Assembly: GCA_963803125.1 (NCBI GenBank)
Contig: CAWDLR010000002.1
Coordinates: forward strand, 1,178,001 to 1,242,000
Reading direction: 5' to 3'
Source of the DNA: G963675935 sp963803125
GTDB lineage: Bacteria; Planctomycetota; Planctomycetia; Pirellulales; Thermoguttaceae
Length of the DNA stretch: 64,000 nucleotides
Positions within the stretch are counted from its first letter, which is position 1. Every line of letters starts with the position of its first letter. Positions 48,580-56,983 of this stretch are shown piece after piece. The notes under the pieces were generated by a model. It did no database searches and had not been told where the DNA came from. It saw nothing but the letters and a program-made list of their open reading frames with translations. The position numbers and the translations under genes were made by a program.

Positions 48580-49668
48580 TCAACGTCCTTCAATTGCTGT
48601 AATTTCACTCTGCAATATGCTCTTCAACCGCGACTCCAATGCCTCTTGACCGCCCCGAAACTCCAATTCGATCCTCACGCCCAAAAGCGGCCGGCCGGCG
48701 ACCTGCTCGGCATTGAGTTTGACCAAATCCTTGCAGGTGCATAGCACCGCGGATGCCTCGAACCCGCGCGACCATCCGGCCAACATTTCGAGGTCTTTCG
48801 GGGTGAAGCGGTGATGATCGGGAAATGCGCGGAATCCGGCGACGCGGCAGCCGCAGGTCTCCAGCGTGTGGCGAAAGCCGGCAGGATTGCCAATTCCACA
48901 GAACGCCGCCACCGACTGGCCGCGGATCGTCTCCAGCGGCGTCCTCTTTCCATCGGCGGCGGTCAACTCGCGCGGGGCGTGGATTGTCTCGGCGCGCAAT
49001 GCCGCCGGGGCGTGGCCTGCGACGGTTCGCCAAATCGCAGCTCGCTCGCCCGGCCCGAGCAGATCGGCGCGGGAAAGCACCACGACGTCGGCCCGCCGCA
49101 GCCCCGCGAGCGGCTCGCGCAACGTGCCGCGGGGAAAGACGTGGCCGAAGCCGAACGGCTCCAGGGCGTCGAGCAGCACGATGTCCAGCTCGCGGGCGAT
49201 GCGGCGGTGCTGGAAAGCATCGTCGAGCACGATCAGTTCCGCCTGAAACTCGCGGATCGCCCGCTCCGCGGCCGCCACGCGATCGGCGTCTTGCACGTGC
49301 GGCACATCGGGCAAGAGCCGCCGCAACTGCCGGGCTTCGTCGTTCTCCTCTCCATCCTCCGCGCCATATCCGCGACTCACGACCGCCACGCGGACGCCCC
49401 GCCCGCGAAACCAGCCGGCGAGCCACTCGACCATCGGCGTCTTGCCGGTGCCGCCGAGGGTGAGATTGCCGACGCTTACGACCGGCACGTCGACGTGACG
49501 GATCGCGGCCGCGCCGCGGTCGTAGCGGCGGTTTCGCCAGCGGGCGGCGGCGGCATAGAAACACTCGCCGATCCGCAACAGGCCGCGCAGCACTGTCGCC
49601 GCGGCCCCGCGCCGTCGCCCGCTAACGAGCTCTCGAAATCCCGATGCATCGAACAAAACCGGCTCCAC
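48580..49668 (-). CDS. lpxK: Tetraacyldisaccharide 4'-kinase
   Basis: LpxK phosphorylates the lipid A precursor at the 4' position at the inner membrane. The 362-residue product has an N-terminal membrane-associated helix (RGLLRIGECFYAAAARWRN), the P-loop VGNLTLGGTGKTP with VVSRGYGAE, the DDAFQHRRI motif (catalytic Asp pair and Gln-His) and FCGIGNPAGF. All are standard LpxK features. The start is GTG at 49668, with no in-frame ATG upstream. Its presence supports a diderm lipid A-making cell. Confidence 0.95.
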   Translation of the reverse strand: MEPVLFDASGFRELVSGRRRGAAATVLRGLLRIGECFYAAAARWRNRRYDRGAAAIRHVDVPVVSVGNLTLGGTGKTPMVEWLAGWFRGRGVRVAVVSRGYGAEDGEENDEARQLRRLLPDVPHVQDADRVAAAERAIREFQAELIVLDDAFQHRRIARELDIVLLDALEPFGFGHVFPRGTLREPLAGLRRADVVVLSRADLLGPGERAAIWRTVAGHAPAALRAETIHAPRELTAADGKRTPLETIRGQSVAAFCGIGNPAGFRHTLETCGCRVAGFRAFPDHHRFTPKDLEMLAGWSRGFEASAVLCTCKDLVKLNAEQVAGRPLLGVRIELEFRGGQEALESRLKSILQSEITAIEGR

Positions 49669-49751
49669 GATCCCCGCAGAAGTCAGCCGTATGATATGCG
49701 ACCGCGGATGGGCGGTGCAACCTCGGTTTCCCGCAATTGCTCACGGTCCGG

Positions 49752-49835
49752 AAAGTATCCGGCACACGCCGTGTGCCGCCCGTTAATCAAGGAAACCGCG
49801 CCGATGCCGGCACACGGCGTGTGCCGGCTACGAGA
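49752..49835. repeat. GCCGGCACACGGCGTGTGCC palindromes, copy 1
   Basis: Two inverted GGCACACGCCGTGTGCC units (49760-49777 and about 49805-49828) flank a short A/T-richer loop. The same units recur at 61795-61853. They lie just upstream of the TPR gene. Confidence 0.8.
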
Positions 49836-49913
49836 AACGCCCCGCGACTGCGGTCGCGGGGGGGCCGGTGCGGCAGGGTTGCCTGGGCCCATTTCGTGAA
49901 CGATAATTCAGCG

Positions 49914-51141
49914 ATGAGAATCTCGCCGACGATCCGCTGGTCAATTGTCCTTGTCGCGGCCATGTTGTGGGCTGGCACGACGGTGCGGGCGGACGAGAAA
50001 ACTGATCGCTTCGAGCAGGCGAAACACCTGTTGGCCAAGGGGGACTTCGACGCGGCGATCGGCCGGCTCGACGCGGCGATTCGGCTCGAACCGAAACAGG
50101 CGAACTGCCGCGGGCTGCGCGGTGTTGCCTGGCTACGCAAAGGGGACTACGCCCGCGGCATCGCCGATCTAAGGGCTGCCGTCGCGCTGAATCCCGGCGA
50201 CGAGGGGCAACACTACCAGGCATCCAGCGGCAGCCGCCTCTCGGCCGATGCCCTCACCCACGGCCAGCGGCAGGTGGCCCGCATGTTGCGCGATCGGCCG
50301 GGGATGGCAAAGTTTGGCGACGAAGCGAAGTTCCTCCGCGATTGGGCCGCGCAAGTTCGCCGGCGAGGATTTTGCCTTGCCGATCGACTGGGATCCCTCG
50401 CCGCCGCTGCATTCCGACGCCGAGCACCTCGCCCCGGGCGACGGCCAGAACGCCGCCATCCTGGTCGAAGCCCATTACACCGCCGGGCCGAACGCGGGCA
50501 AGCCGCGGGGCTTCGAGGAGCTTTGGGCCGGCGCGGTCTACGAACTGCACAATGTGAACTACGCCCGCGATTTCGTCCGCCTGAACGACGAAGCCAATCG
50601 CGGCCGGGTGTCGAAGGAGGAGTTCGTCGGCGGCATCTTGAAATACGAGTTGCGGGCCGCCCAACGCACGCGGGCGTTCTACCTGAACGCCTTCCTCCCC
50701 TGGGCCGCGAAGAAGAAGTTGCCCACCGACCCCGGCCTCTGGTTCTGCGATTGGTGGGACACGCCGGACAACGTGCTGCGGAGTTTCTCGGACCATTCGA
50801 CCTATCCCTGGCGGCCGTACGCCCGCGTACACGACTGGGCCACGGTCCATCGCCTCTTCCGCCGCGGCCGCTTTGCCAAGGCGCAAGAACTATTGGAGCA
50901 GATGCAGGATGAAGAGGGCTACGACGAGGAGTTGGCCAACGTCTCTTACTGGCTCGGCCGCAGCCTGGCCGGCTTGAACAAGCCGAGCGAAGCCCTCGAA
51001 GCCTTCAACGAAGCGATTCGTCTCGACCCCGAGAATGCCCCCGCCTATCGCGCCCGCGGCGAACTCTATAATAAACTCGGCGAAAAGGAAAAGGCCGAGG
51101 CGGATTTGGCGAAGGCGAAGGGGTTGGAGGGCAAGGAATGA
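49914..51141 (+). pseudogene. Secreted TPR protein, one frameshift
   Basis: The first frame (49914 to about 50350) encodes a signal peptide (MRISPTIRWSIVLVAAMLWA, cleavage near VRA/DE) and a first TPR set (AKHLLAKGDFDAAIGRLDAAIRLEP). The second frame (about 50350-51141) continues KFAGEDFALPIDWDPSPPLH, a central conserved planctomycete region (GILKYELRAAQRTRAFYLNA), and C-terminal TPRs (VSYWLGRSLAGLNKPSEALEAF). An extra C near 50344-50349 in GGGCCGCGC explains the shift; removing it gives DWARKFAGEDF. Intact length would be about 408 residues. Function unknown, TPRs suggest protein binding. Sequence error is possible. Confidence 0.82.
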
Positions 51142-51213
51142 CCCTGTGAGGACTGGAAACCAGAGGTTGCGTGTGCCATAATTGGGAGCGGAGCGCTTTG
51201 CGAGGGATGTTGG

Positions 51214-51462
51214 ATGAGAGCCATTGAAACGGAAATGTCGGTTGCGGAAGATGGCAGCGCCGTAATCCAGTTGCAGCTGCCTCCGACGGTCACCGCAGGG
51301 AAGCATCGGGCCGTGGTGGTGCTGGACGAGCAGCGGGTCGACGACGATCGCGCGGCAGCAATCGCTCCTCCGCCGGTCGATCTGCCGGCTCACGATTTTG
51401 GTCCCTGGCCAGGCGGCCTCTCTTTGCGGCGAGAGCATCTGTATGGCGACGAAGGAAGATAA
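51214..51462 (+). CDS. Putative antitoxin of the PIN-toxin pair
   Basis: The 82-residue acidic protein starts MRAIETEMSVAEDGSAVIQL, with an N-terminal beta-rich segment like small antitoxins that precede PIN genes. Its last 20 bp overlap the PIN gene start. I do not recognise a named family, and the assignment is by position and size. Confidence 0.6.
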   Translation: MRAIETEMSVAEDGSAVIQLQLPPTVTAGKHRAVVVLDEQRVDDDRAAAIAPPPVDLPAHDFGPWPGGLSLRREHLYGDEGR

Positions 51463-51901
51463 TCGCCTCTTCATCGACACGAACGTTCTGGTCTACGCGG
51501 CGGTATCCCAGTCGCCGTTCCATGCCGATGCCCGACGAGCGATCAACGCGCAGCAAGCGGCGGGCCTTGAATTGTGGATCAGTCGTCAAGTCTTGCGGGA
51601 ATACTTGGCGACTCTCAGCCGCCCACAGGCTTTTTCGCTTCCGCAGCCGCGCAAGGTCCTGGCCGAAGATGTTCGCAAGCTGCAAGGCATGTTCTTGATC
51701 GCAGAGGACGGCCCGGCTGTGACGCAGAGACTTTTGGACCTTCTGGAGGCTCATCCCATCGGCGGCAAACAAATCCATGACGCCAACATCGTCGCCACGA
51801 TGCTGGCCCGCGGCATCCACACGATCCTGACGAACAACGCTGACGATTACGCCCGCTATTCCAGAATCATCAATGTTCTGTCACTCGCATCGGTGAGATG
51901 A
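51443..51901 (+). CDS. PIN-domain ribonuclease toxin (VapC-like)
   Basis: The 152-residue product has the PIN acidic residues: LFIDTNVLVYA (Asp), QVLREYLATL (Glu), and KQIHDANIVATML with LTNNADDYARY (Asp). These coordinate Mg2+ for RNA cleavage. The ATG at 51443 lies inside the end of the upstream small gene, the usual coupled antitoxin-toxin layout. The last 21 bp overlap the convergent HicB-like gene. RNA target unknown. Confidence 0.88.
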   Translation: MATKEDNRLFIDTNVLVYAAVSQSPFHADARRAINAQQAAGLELWISRQVLREYLATLSRPQAFSLPQPRKVLAEDVRKLQGMFLIAEDGPAVTQRLLDLLEAHPIGGKQIHDANIVATMLARGIHTILTNNADDYARYSRIINVLSLASVR

Positions 51902-52099
51902 CGGGTGACTGGTTGGTGCGGTAATGGGTCGTCCTGCCGCGCGGGCCGCTTCCAGCCAGGCGCGTTTGGCGGACTTCACCTCGGCCAGCGCTTCCTCGGG
52001 CGTTCTGCCGAAGGCGGAGCAGCATTCCAAATCGGGAATGTCGGCGATATAGCCCTCGTCCTCTTCACTGTAGAAAATGTTGATGTGATAGTCTTTCAT
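51881..52099 (-). CDS. HicB-like antitoxin (solitary)
   Basis: The 72-residue protein, MKDYHINIFYSEEDEGYIAD then IPDLECCSAFGRTPEEALAEV, is the partial RNase H fold of HicB antitoxins. It lacks the C-terminal DNA-binding extension, and no HicA toxin (a short basic protein with a conserved His) is next to it. The start at 52099 follows GAGGGA. It begins 8 bp after the beta-CASP nuclease stop, so the two may be cotranscribed. Solitary HicB proteins are common. Confidence 0.85.
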   Translation of the reverse strand: MKDYHINIFYSEEDEGYIADIPDLECCSAFGRTPEEALAEVKSAKRAWLEAARAAGRPITAPTSHPSSHRCE

Positions 52100-52107
52100 G
52101 CGTTCCC

Positions 52108-53514
52108 TCACTCGCTATTGAGCGTAACCGTCTCTCGATACTCCGGCACGCTGACGTTCCAGCCGAAGCGGCTGCGGACCTCCTCGGCAAACAAGAGCGA
52201 CGACTCGGCTTCGCCGTGGGTGATGAACACCTGCCGCGGCGGCTTCTGGAAATAGCCGAGCCAGCGCAAGAGGCTGTCGCGGTCGGCGTGGCCGGAGATG
52301 CCTTGAATCTGGCGGACTTGGGCCCGCACCAGCCGGTTGATGCCGTGGATGCGGACCTCGGGGTTGCCGTCGAGGATCTGCCGGCCGAGCGTGCTCTGGG
52401 CCTGATAGCCGACGAAGAGGATCGTGCTCGCCGGGTTGCCGATATTGTGGGCCAGGTGGTGCTTGATGCGGCCGGCGGTGCACATGCCCGAGGTGGACAT
52501 AATCACCGCCGGGCTGTTCATGCCGTTGATGGCCATCGACTCGGCCACCGTGCGCACGACCCGCAGCGAGGGGAACTTTAGCAGCCCGCCGCCGTTGGCG
52601 GTCATCTCGCGAGCCTCGGCGTCGAAACACTCGCGGTGGCGGCGGAAGACGTCGTTCACGTCGGCGGCCATCGGGCTGTCGAGAAACACCGGCAGCGGCG
52701 GGATTCGCTTGGCGTCGAGCAGCCGCTCCAGATAATAGATCAGGTCCTGCGCCCGCTCGATGGCGAAGATCGGAATCACCACCTTGCCGCCCTGGGCGAC
52801 GGTCTCGTTGATGACCTTCTCCAACTGCGACTCGATCGAGCCGTGGTTCTCGTGGACCCGGTCGCCGTAGGTCGATTCCATCACGATGTAATCGGCCTCG
52901 GTGAAGGTGGTGGGATTGCAGACGATCGGGCGGTCCCATTGGCCCAAGTCGCCGGTGAAGATGATCCGCCGCGGGCTGCCGTGGTCGCTCACTCGCAGCT
53001 CGATCATCGCCGAGCCGAGGATGTGGCCGGCGTCGTGGAAGACGGCGTGGACGCGATCGTTGATGCGGACGGGCCGCTCGTAGGGGACGGCCTCGATCAG
53101 CGGCACGGTCCGCTCGACGTCGCGGATGGTGTAGAGCGGCTTGACCGGGCGATCGCCGCGGCGGCCCTCCTTGCGATGCCGCTTCTCCTTGAACGCAGCG
53201 TCTTCCATCTGAATCTCGGCCGCGTCGCGGAGCACCAGTTCGACCAGCTCGGCCGAGGCCGAGGTGCAGAAGATCGGGCTGCGGAAACCGTCGCGGACCA
53301 TCTTCGGCGCCAGGCCGCAGTGATCGACGTGGGCGTGCGTCAACAGCAGGGCGCCGAGGTCGCGGAGCCGCAGCGGGCTTTTGTCCCAATTCCGCGCGAG
53401 AAACGCCCGTTCCTGGTGCATGCCGCAATCGACCAGCAGATGGGCGCCGTCGGCCTCAACGTAGTATTGCGAACCGGTGACTTGACGAGCGGCCCCCAGG
53501 AATTGCAGCTTCAC
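52108..53514 (-). CDS. Metallo-beta-lactamase/beta-CASP RNA nuclease
   Basis: The 468-residue product has the MBL metal motif HAHVDHCG, then DAGHILGSAM, FTGDLG and a late ITHGEAES. The beta-CASP insertion has VVIPIFAIERAQDL and SGMCTAGRI. A C-terminal RMMBL-type region (QIQGISGHADRDSLLRWL) is present. This is the bacterial homologue group of CPSF73-like RNases acting on RNA ends. The start codon is GTG. HicB follows at once. Confidence 0.93.
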   Translation of the reverse strand: MKLQFLGAARQVTGSQYYVEADGAHLLVDCGMHQERAFLARNWDKSPLRLRDLGALLLTHAHVDHCGLAPKMVRDGFRSPIFCTSASAELVELVLRDAAEIQMEDAAFKEKRHRKEGRRGDRPVKPLYTIRDVERTVPLIEAVPYERPVRINDRVHAVFHDAGHILGSAMIELRVSDHGSPRRIIFTGDLGQWDRPIVCNPTTFTEADYIVMESTYGDRVHENHGSIESQLEKVINETVAQGGKVVIPIFAIERAQDLIYYLERLLDAKRIPPLPVFLDSPMAADVNDVFRRHRECFDAEAREMTANGGGLLKFPSLRVVRTVAESMAINGMNSPAVIMSTSGMCTAGRIKHHLAHNIGNPASTILFVGYQAQSTLGRQILDGNPEVRIHGINRLVRAQVRQIQGISGHADRDSLLRWLGYFQKPPRQVFITHGEAESSLLFAEEVRSRFGWNVSVPEYRETVTLNSE

Positions 53515-53614
53515 GATGCGGTTCTCGCGGCATGGCGAAAGAGTCTGTCTATCCCCAGTCTAGTCGGCGCTCGGGCGGAAAACAACCTGCCGACCAGCAC
53601 CGGTGCAATAGTGA

Positions 53615-53708
53615 ATTGTGGCAGTTGCCGCAGAATCGTTTAGCCGCCGCGTCCACGCGGCGCCGCAACTACCGGCGATTCTGCGCCGCGTGGACGCGGC
53701 GGCTAAAC
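53615..53708. repeat. ~95-bp palindromic repeat E, copy 2
   Basis: GTTTAGCCGCCGCGTCCACG (53638 onward) is mirrored by CGTGGACGCGGCGGCTAAAC (ending 53708), with the same lead-in (ATTGTGGCAGTTGCCGCAGAA) and core GGCGATTCTG as at 46598-46692. It lies upstream of the beta-CASP gene. Confidence 0.85.
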
Positions 53709-54156
53709 GGTTTTCTCATCTTGACCACGAGCCACTACTGCGGCCGGATGACCGACGGATCCTCTGGCAGCGAACCGAGAACGAATTGACGGGTCACTGG
53801 AAGAGCAGATATCCGAAGCCGTCGGGCAGCACCGTCACTGCGGCCGGCGTGGTCCACGACTGGAAGCCGACGCCGGGCAGCGTTCGCTGAATGCCGACGG
53901 CCCAAATGTCGTGCGGCCGCGGCGGCCGGCCGGTCAATTCGGACAGCGGAATCGCCGCTTCGATCGTCCACTCGCCCTTCCCCCGCCGCGTGGCCACGAA
54001 CCACTGCGGGTTCCAGGTCGCGTCGCCCCAACAACTATCGTTCGTCCAGCCGCGATCATCGACGGCCAAGCGATAATACGTGAAATAGTCGCGGTCGATG
54101 TCGAGAAATATCTCGACGCGGTCGTGGCCGGAGAGATCGCCGTCGCGCGGCCGCAC

Positions 54157-54201
54157 GGGGACTGTCCCGGTTTTCGCGTCAGCGAAAATGGGACTGTCCC
54201 C
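54157..54201. repeat. Family A palindromic element in the CBM9-like domain
   Basis: A 45-bp core, read on the coding strand as GDSPIFADAKTGTVP. It falls in a loop between EVPAPGANGQGVGG and VRPRDGDLSGHDRVEI. Confidence 0.9.
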
Positions 54202-56133
54202 TTTCGTGCTCCCGCCGACCCCTTGTCCATTTGCGCCAGGAGCGGGCACTTCGCCGCAGCGGGCCGCGATGTAGAGAAACTCGTCGTCGTAGGCCAAGCG
54301 GACTTCGGCCGGCCAGTCGCCGTCGTCGTGCTGGGCGCTTTGCAGCGCGACCGGCTTGGCATCGCGCCAGACGGGATCGTCGAGTAGCCCGTCGAGGTGC
54401 GGCCGCTGCTTGGCCCGCGCGCATTCCAGGATCGGTTTCAGCGGCCGGCCGTTCGGCTCGCGCAGCCGCAGTTCGCTCTGCGCGGTGAGGCCCCAGGCGT
54501 CGCGGCCGTCGTCGCGGCCCTGCAACTGGTAGAGCCGCTCGGCCTGGCGAGTCTGGCCCAGGCCGCGATAGGCGGCCGCCAGCGGAAAGCGTATCGCCGG
54601 CTCGATGAACTGATCGAGCCTGGTGCGTTCGACCTCGGCGGCGAGCGTGGCCGCCCGTGCGAGCCACTTCGACTGTTGCGCCACGTCGTGCTGCACCCGC
54701 CAGGCAGCCTCGGCACTGGAATAATACTGCACGAGCCAGCGGAGCGCCGGAGGGGTGAGCGGATGTTGTGGAAAGCGATCGGCCAGGGCCTGAAACGTGT
54801 CGGCCGCCGACTGCCAGCGCCCGCTGCGGTAATACTGATCGGCCAGTTGATAGAGGATCTGCCCGGCACTTTCGGCGTCGAGGTCGCGGGTCAGCTCGTC
54901 GAGTTGTGCAAGCAATTGCTCGGACGATCGCGCGGCGCGGGCGGAGTGCTGCAAAATCGCCTGCACGTGGCGGCGCTCTGCGCGATGCGTTCGAGCAGGT
55001 CGATCCGTTCGGTGAGCGGAGGCGGCAACTGGCGGCGGGCGGGGCCGCCCGGCGGCAGGCCAAGCCCGCCGAGAAGATCGTGCCGCTCCGTCGCCGCTTC
55101 CCCGTCGCTGCTCCCCAGCAGCCGGAAGGCCAGTGTCGGCGGCGGCGGCGAGAAACCGTCCTGCAACAGTCCGCGCGGCTCGGCGGCGGCCTCGGCCGGC
55201 GAGCGCCCCAAGCCGGGCAGGAACTGGGCGGTAGACAGCTCGCACCCGCCGCGCGCACCCGGCGGCAATGCCGTGTACGCCTGCCGCACCCGCCACGGCT
55301 TCAAGCCTGCCTCGGCAATCTGCTCCGGAAATGCCGCGGGGTCGGCCGCCTGCCGAACGGCTTGCGTCACGGCCTGGTGCAGCAAGGCCGCCAGCGGATC
55401 GTCATCTCCGCTCCGCGCGTCCGCAGCCACGATCGCCGCGGGCCGCCAGGTGCGAAGCTGTCGAACGATGTGGGCCTGCAACGCCTCGACACCGTGGCCG
55501 CCGTTGACGCCGTCCCAGGCCTCGACGATCTGCCGCGCGGCGATCCGCAGGCCGGCTTGCCGCAAGGGGAATTGCCACGCCCGGCTGGCCGCGCATCCGC
55601 CGACGCGCACGACCGCCTCGTGCAACCGCTCGACCGGCGGCACGTCGTCGCGAGGAGCGATTTCGATGTCGCGGCGGCTGATCACTTCAACCACCGACAA
55701 GTATCCTTCGCCGGCGGACAGTCGGGCGAGAAGCTCGAGCGGCGCGTCGTCGGGATCGGCGACGACGGCCAGCAGCGCCGCCTGGGCGCCGCCGGCCCGC
55801 TGCGATTGCCAGGTCGTGCCGCCGTCGGCCGTCGCCAGGATCGTGCCCAACTCGCCGACCGCCCAACCGTGCTGATCGTCGGCAAATGCCAGGGCGCGAA
55901 GCGGCAGCGTCGTGCCGGTGTCGAAGACGGTCCAAGTGTGGCCGGCGTCGCTTGAATGGAAGACGCGAGAGCCGGGCGAGCCGGCGATCCAGCACTTCGG
56001 CCCGCGAATCGCCAAGGCGGCGAAGTCGAAATGCCGCGCGGCCTTGGGCAAGTTCGGCACCGCTTGCGGAGCATCGCCGCGAAGGCCGACGTATCGCACC
56101 AAGCCGCCTTCGCCGACCAGCAGGCCGCCGGCA

Positions 56134-56178
56134 GGGGACTGTCCCGATTTTCGTGTCAACGAAAATGGGACTGTCCCC
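56134..56178. repeat. Family A palindromic element in the YCF48-like propeller
   Basis: A 45-bp core, read in a different phase from other copies as KGTVPFSLTRKSGQSP. It falls between LAAPAAP and AGGLLVGEGG, likely a propeller loop. Confidence 0.9.
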
Positions 56179-56765
56179 TTTGGAGCAGCCGGCGCCGCCA
56201 ATTTCACCTGGAGGATGCCGCGGAGCTCGCCGCTGTCGTTGCGGAGCGGTTCCACTTCGTTTCCGCGGACCAAGCCCAATGAACCGTTCCCCCCGGCGAC
56301 GATTGCGTGGGCGGGATCGGCGAAATCGGCGGCGGTCCAGCCCGTGGGATTTCCGCCCGGTACCGGCCGCCAGCTTCGCCCGCCGTCGTCGCTGGCGAAC
56401 ACGCCGCTGGGAAACATCGTCGAGCGGCAACCGATCGCCCAGCCCTGCCGCGGATTGAAGAAGCCGATTCGCCGCACGGTGGGCAGCAGCAGCTTGGCGT
56501 TGTGCATCCAGGTCTTGCCGCCGTCGTAGCTGAGCAGCACGACGCCGGTGCTGGTGTGCGTATACGGCTGCGTGAATCCGCCGGCAGCCCAGCCGCGCTG
56601 CGGGTCGAGGAAGCAGACTCCGTGCAGGCTGCAATCGACGCCGGAGATTTGCGGCTGCCATTTCTGTCCGCCGTCGTCGGTGTGCCAGATCACACCGCGG
56701 TCGCCGACGGCCCAACCGTGTTGAACATCGACAAAGCAGACGTCGTTCAGCCGAGCGTCGCCCGC

Positions 56766-56810
56766 GGGGACGGTCTCAATTTTCGCATCAGCGAAAATGG
56801 GACTGTCCCC
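56766..56810. repeat. Family A palindromic element near the mosaic's N-terminus
   Basis: A 45-bp core with two outer-stem changes (GGGGACGGTCTC). It is read as GDSPIFADAKIETVP at about residues 21-35. It may lie at the signal-peptide boundary and have disturbed it. Confidence 0.85.
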
Positions 56811-56983
56811 TTCACCGCCGGGCAGCGTCGATAGCAGTGCTGAGCAAGAGCGGGCCGAGCATGGGCCCATCTTACCGCCTGTCAGGGACACCCAGCAAGG
56901 CGGCTTTGCCATGCAGCAAGCGCACGGCGTGTTGCTCACAGGCTCGTTCCCGCGGGGACCACGGGAACGAAATGTGACGCGAT

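Larger units (their letters stand above)
53794..56870 (-). pseudogene. YCF48 / LmbE-like / TPR / CBM9 mosaic protein, one frameshift
   Basis: The locus would encode about 1,025 residues. From the N-terminus: a YCF48-type beta-propeller with repeated DGG(K/R/T)(S/T)W turns (HTDDGGQKW, SYDGGKTW, SDDGGRSW, TADGGTTW); a degenerate PIG-L/LmbE-like domain (VVADPDDAPLELLARLSAGE); TPR-like helices (QILYQLADQYYRSGRWQSAA); and a C-terminal CBM9/DOMON-like beta-sandwich (HLDGLLDDPVWRDA ... VEIFLDIDRDYFTYYRLAVD). A one-base deletion near 54970-54978 splits it into frames 54891-56939 and 53794-55296. Three family A palindromic elements are read in frame. The start is uncertain: ATG 56870 lacks a clear signal peptide, though a hydrophobic MLGPLLLSTA lies in another frame there. 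Function unknown. Confidence 0.78.
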
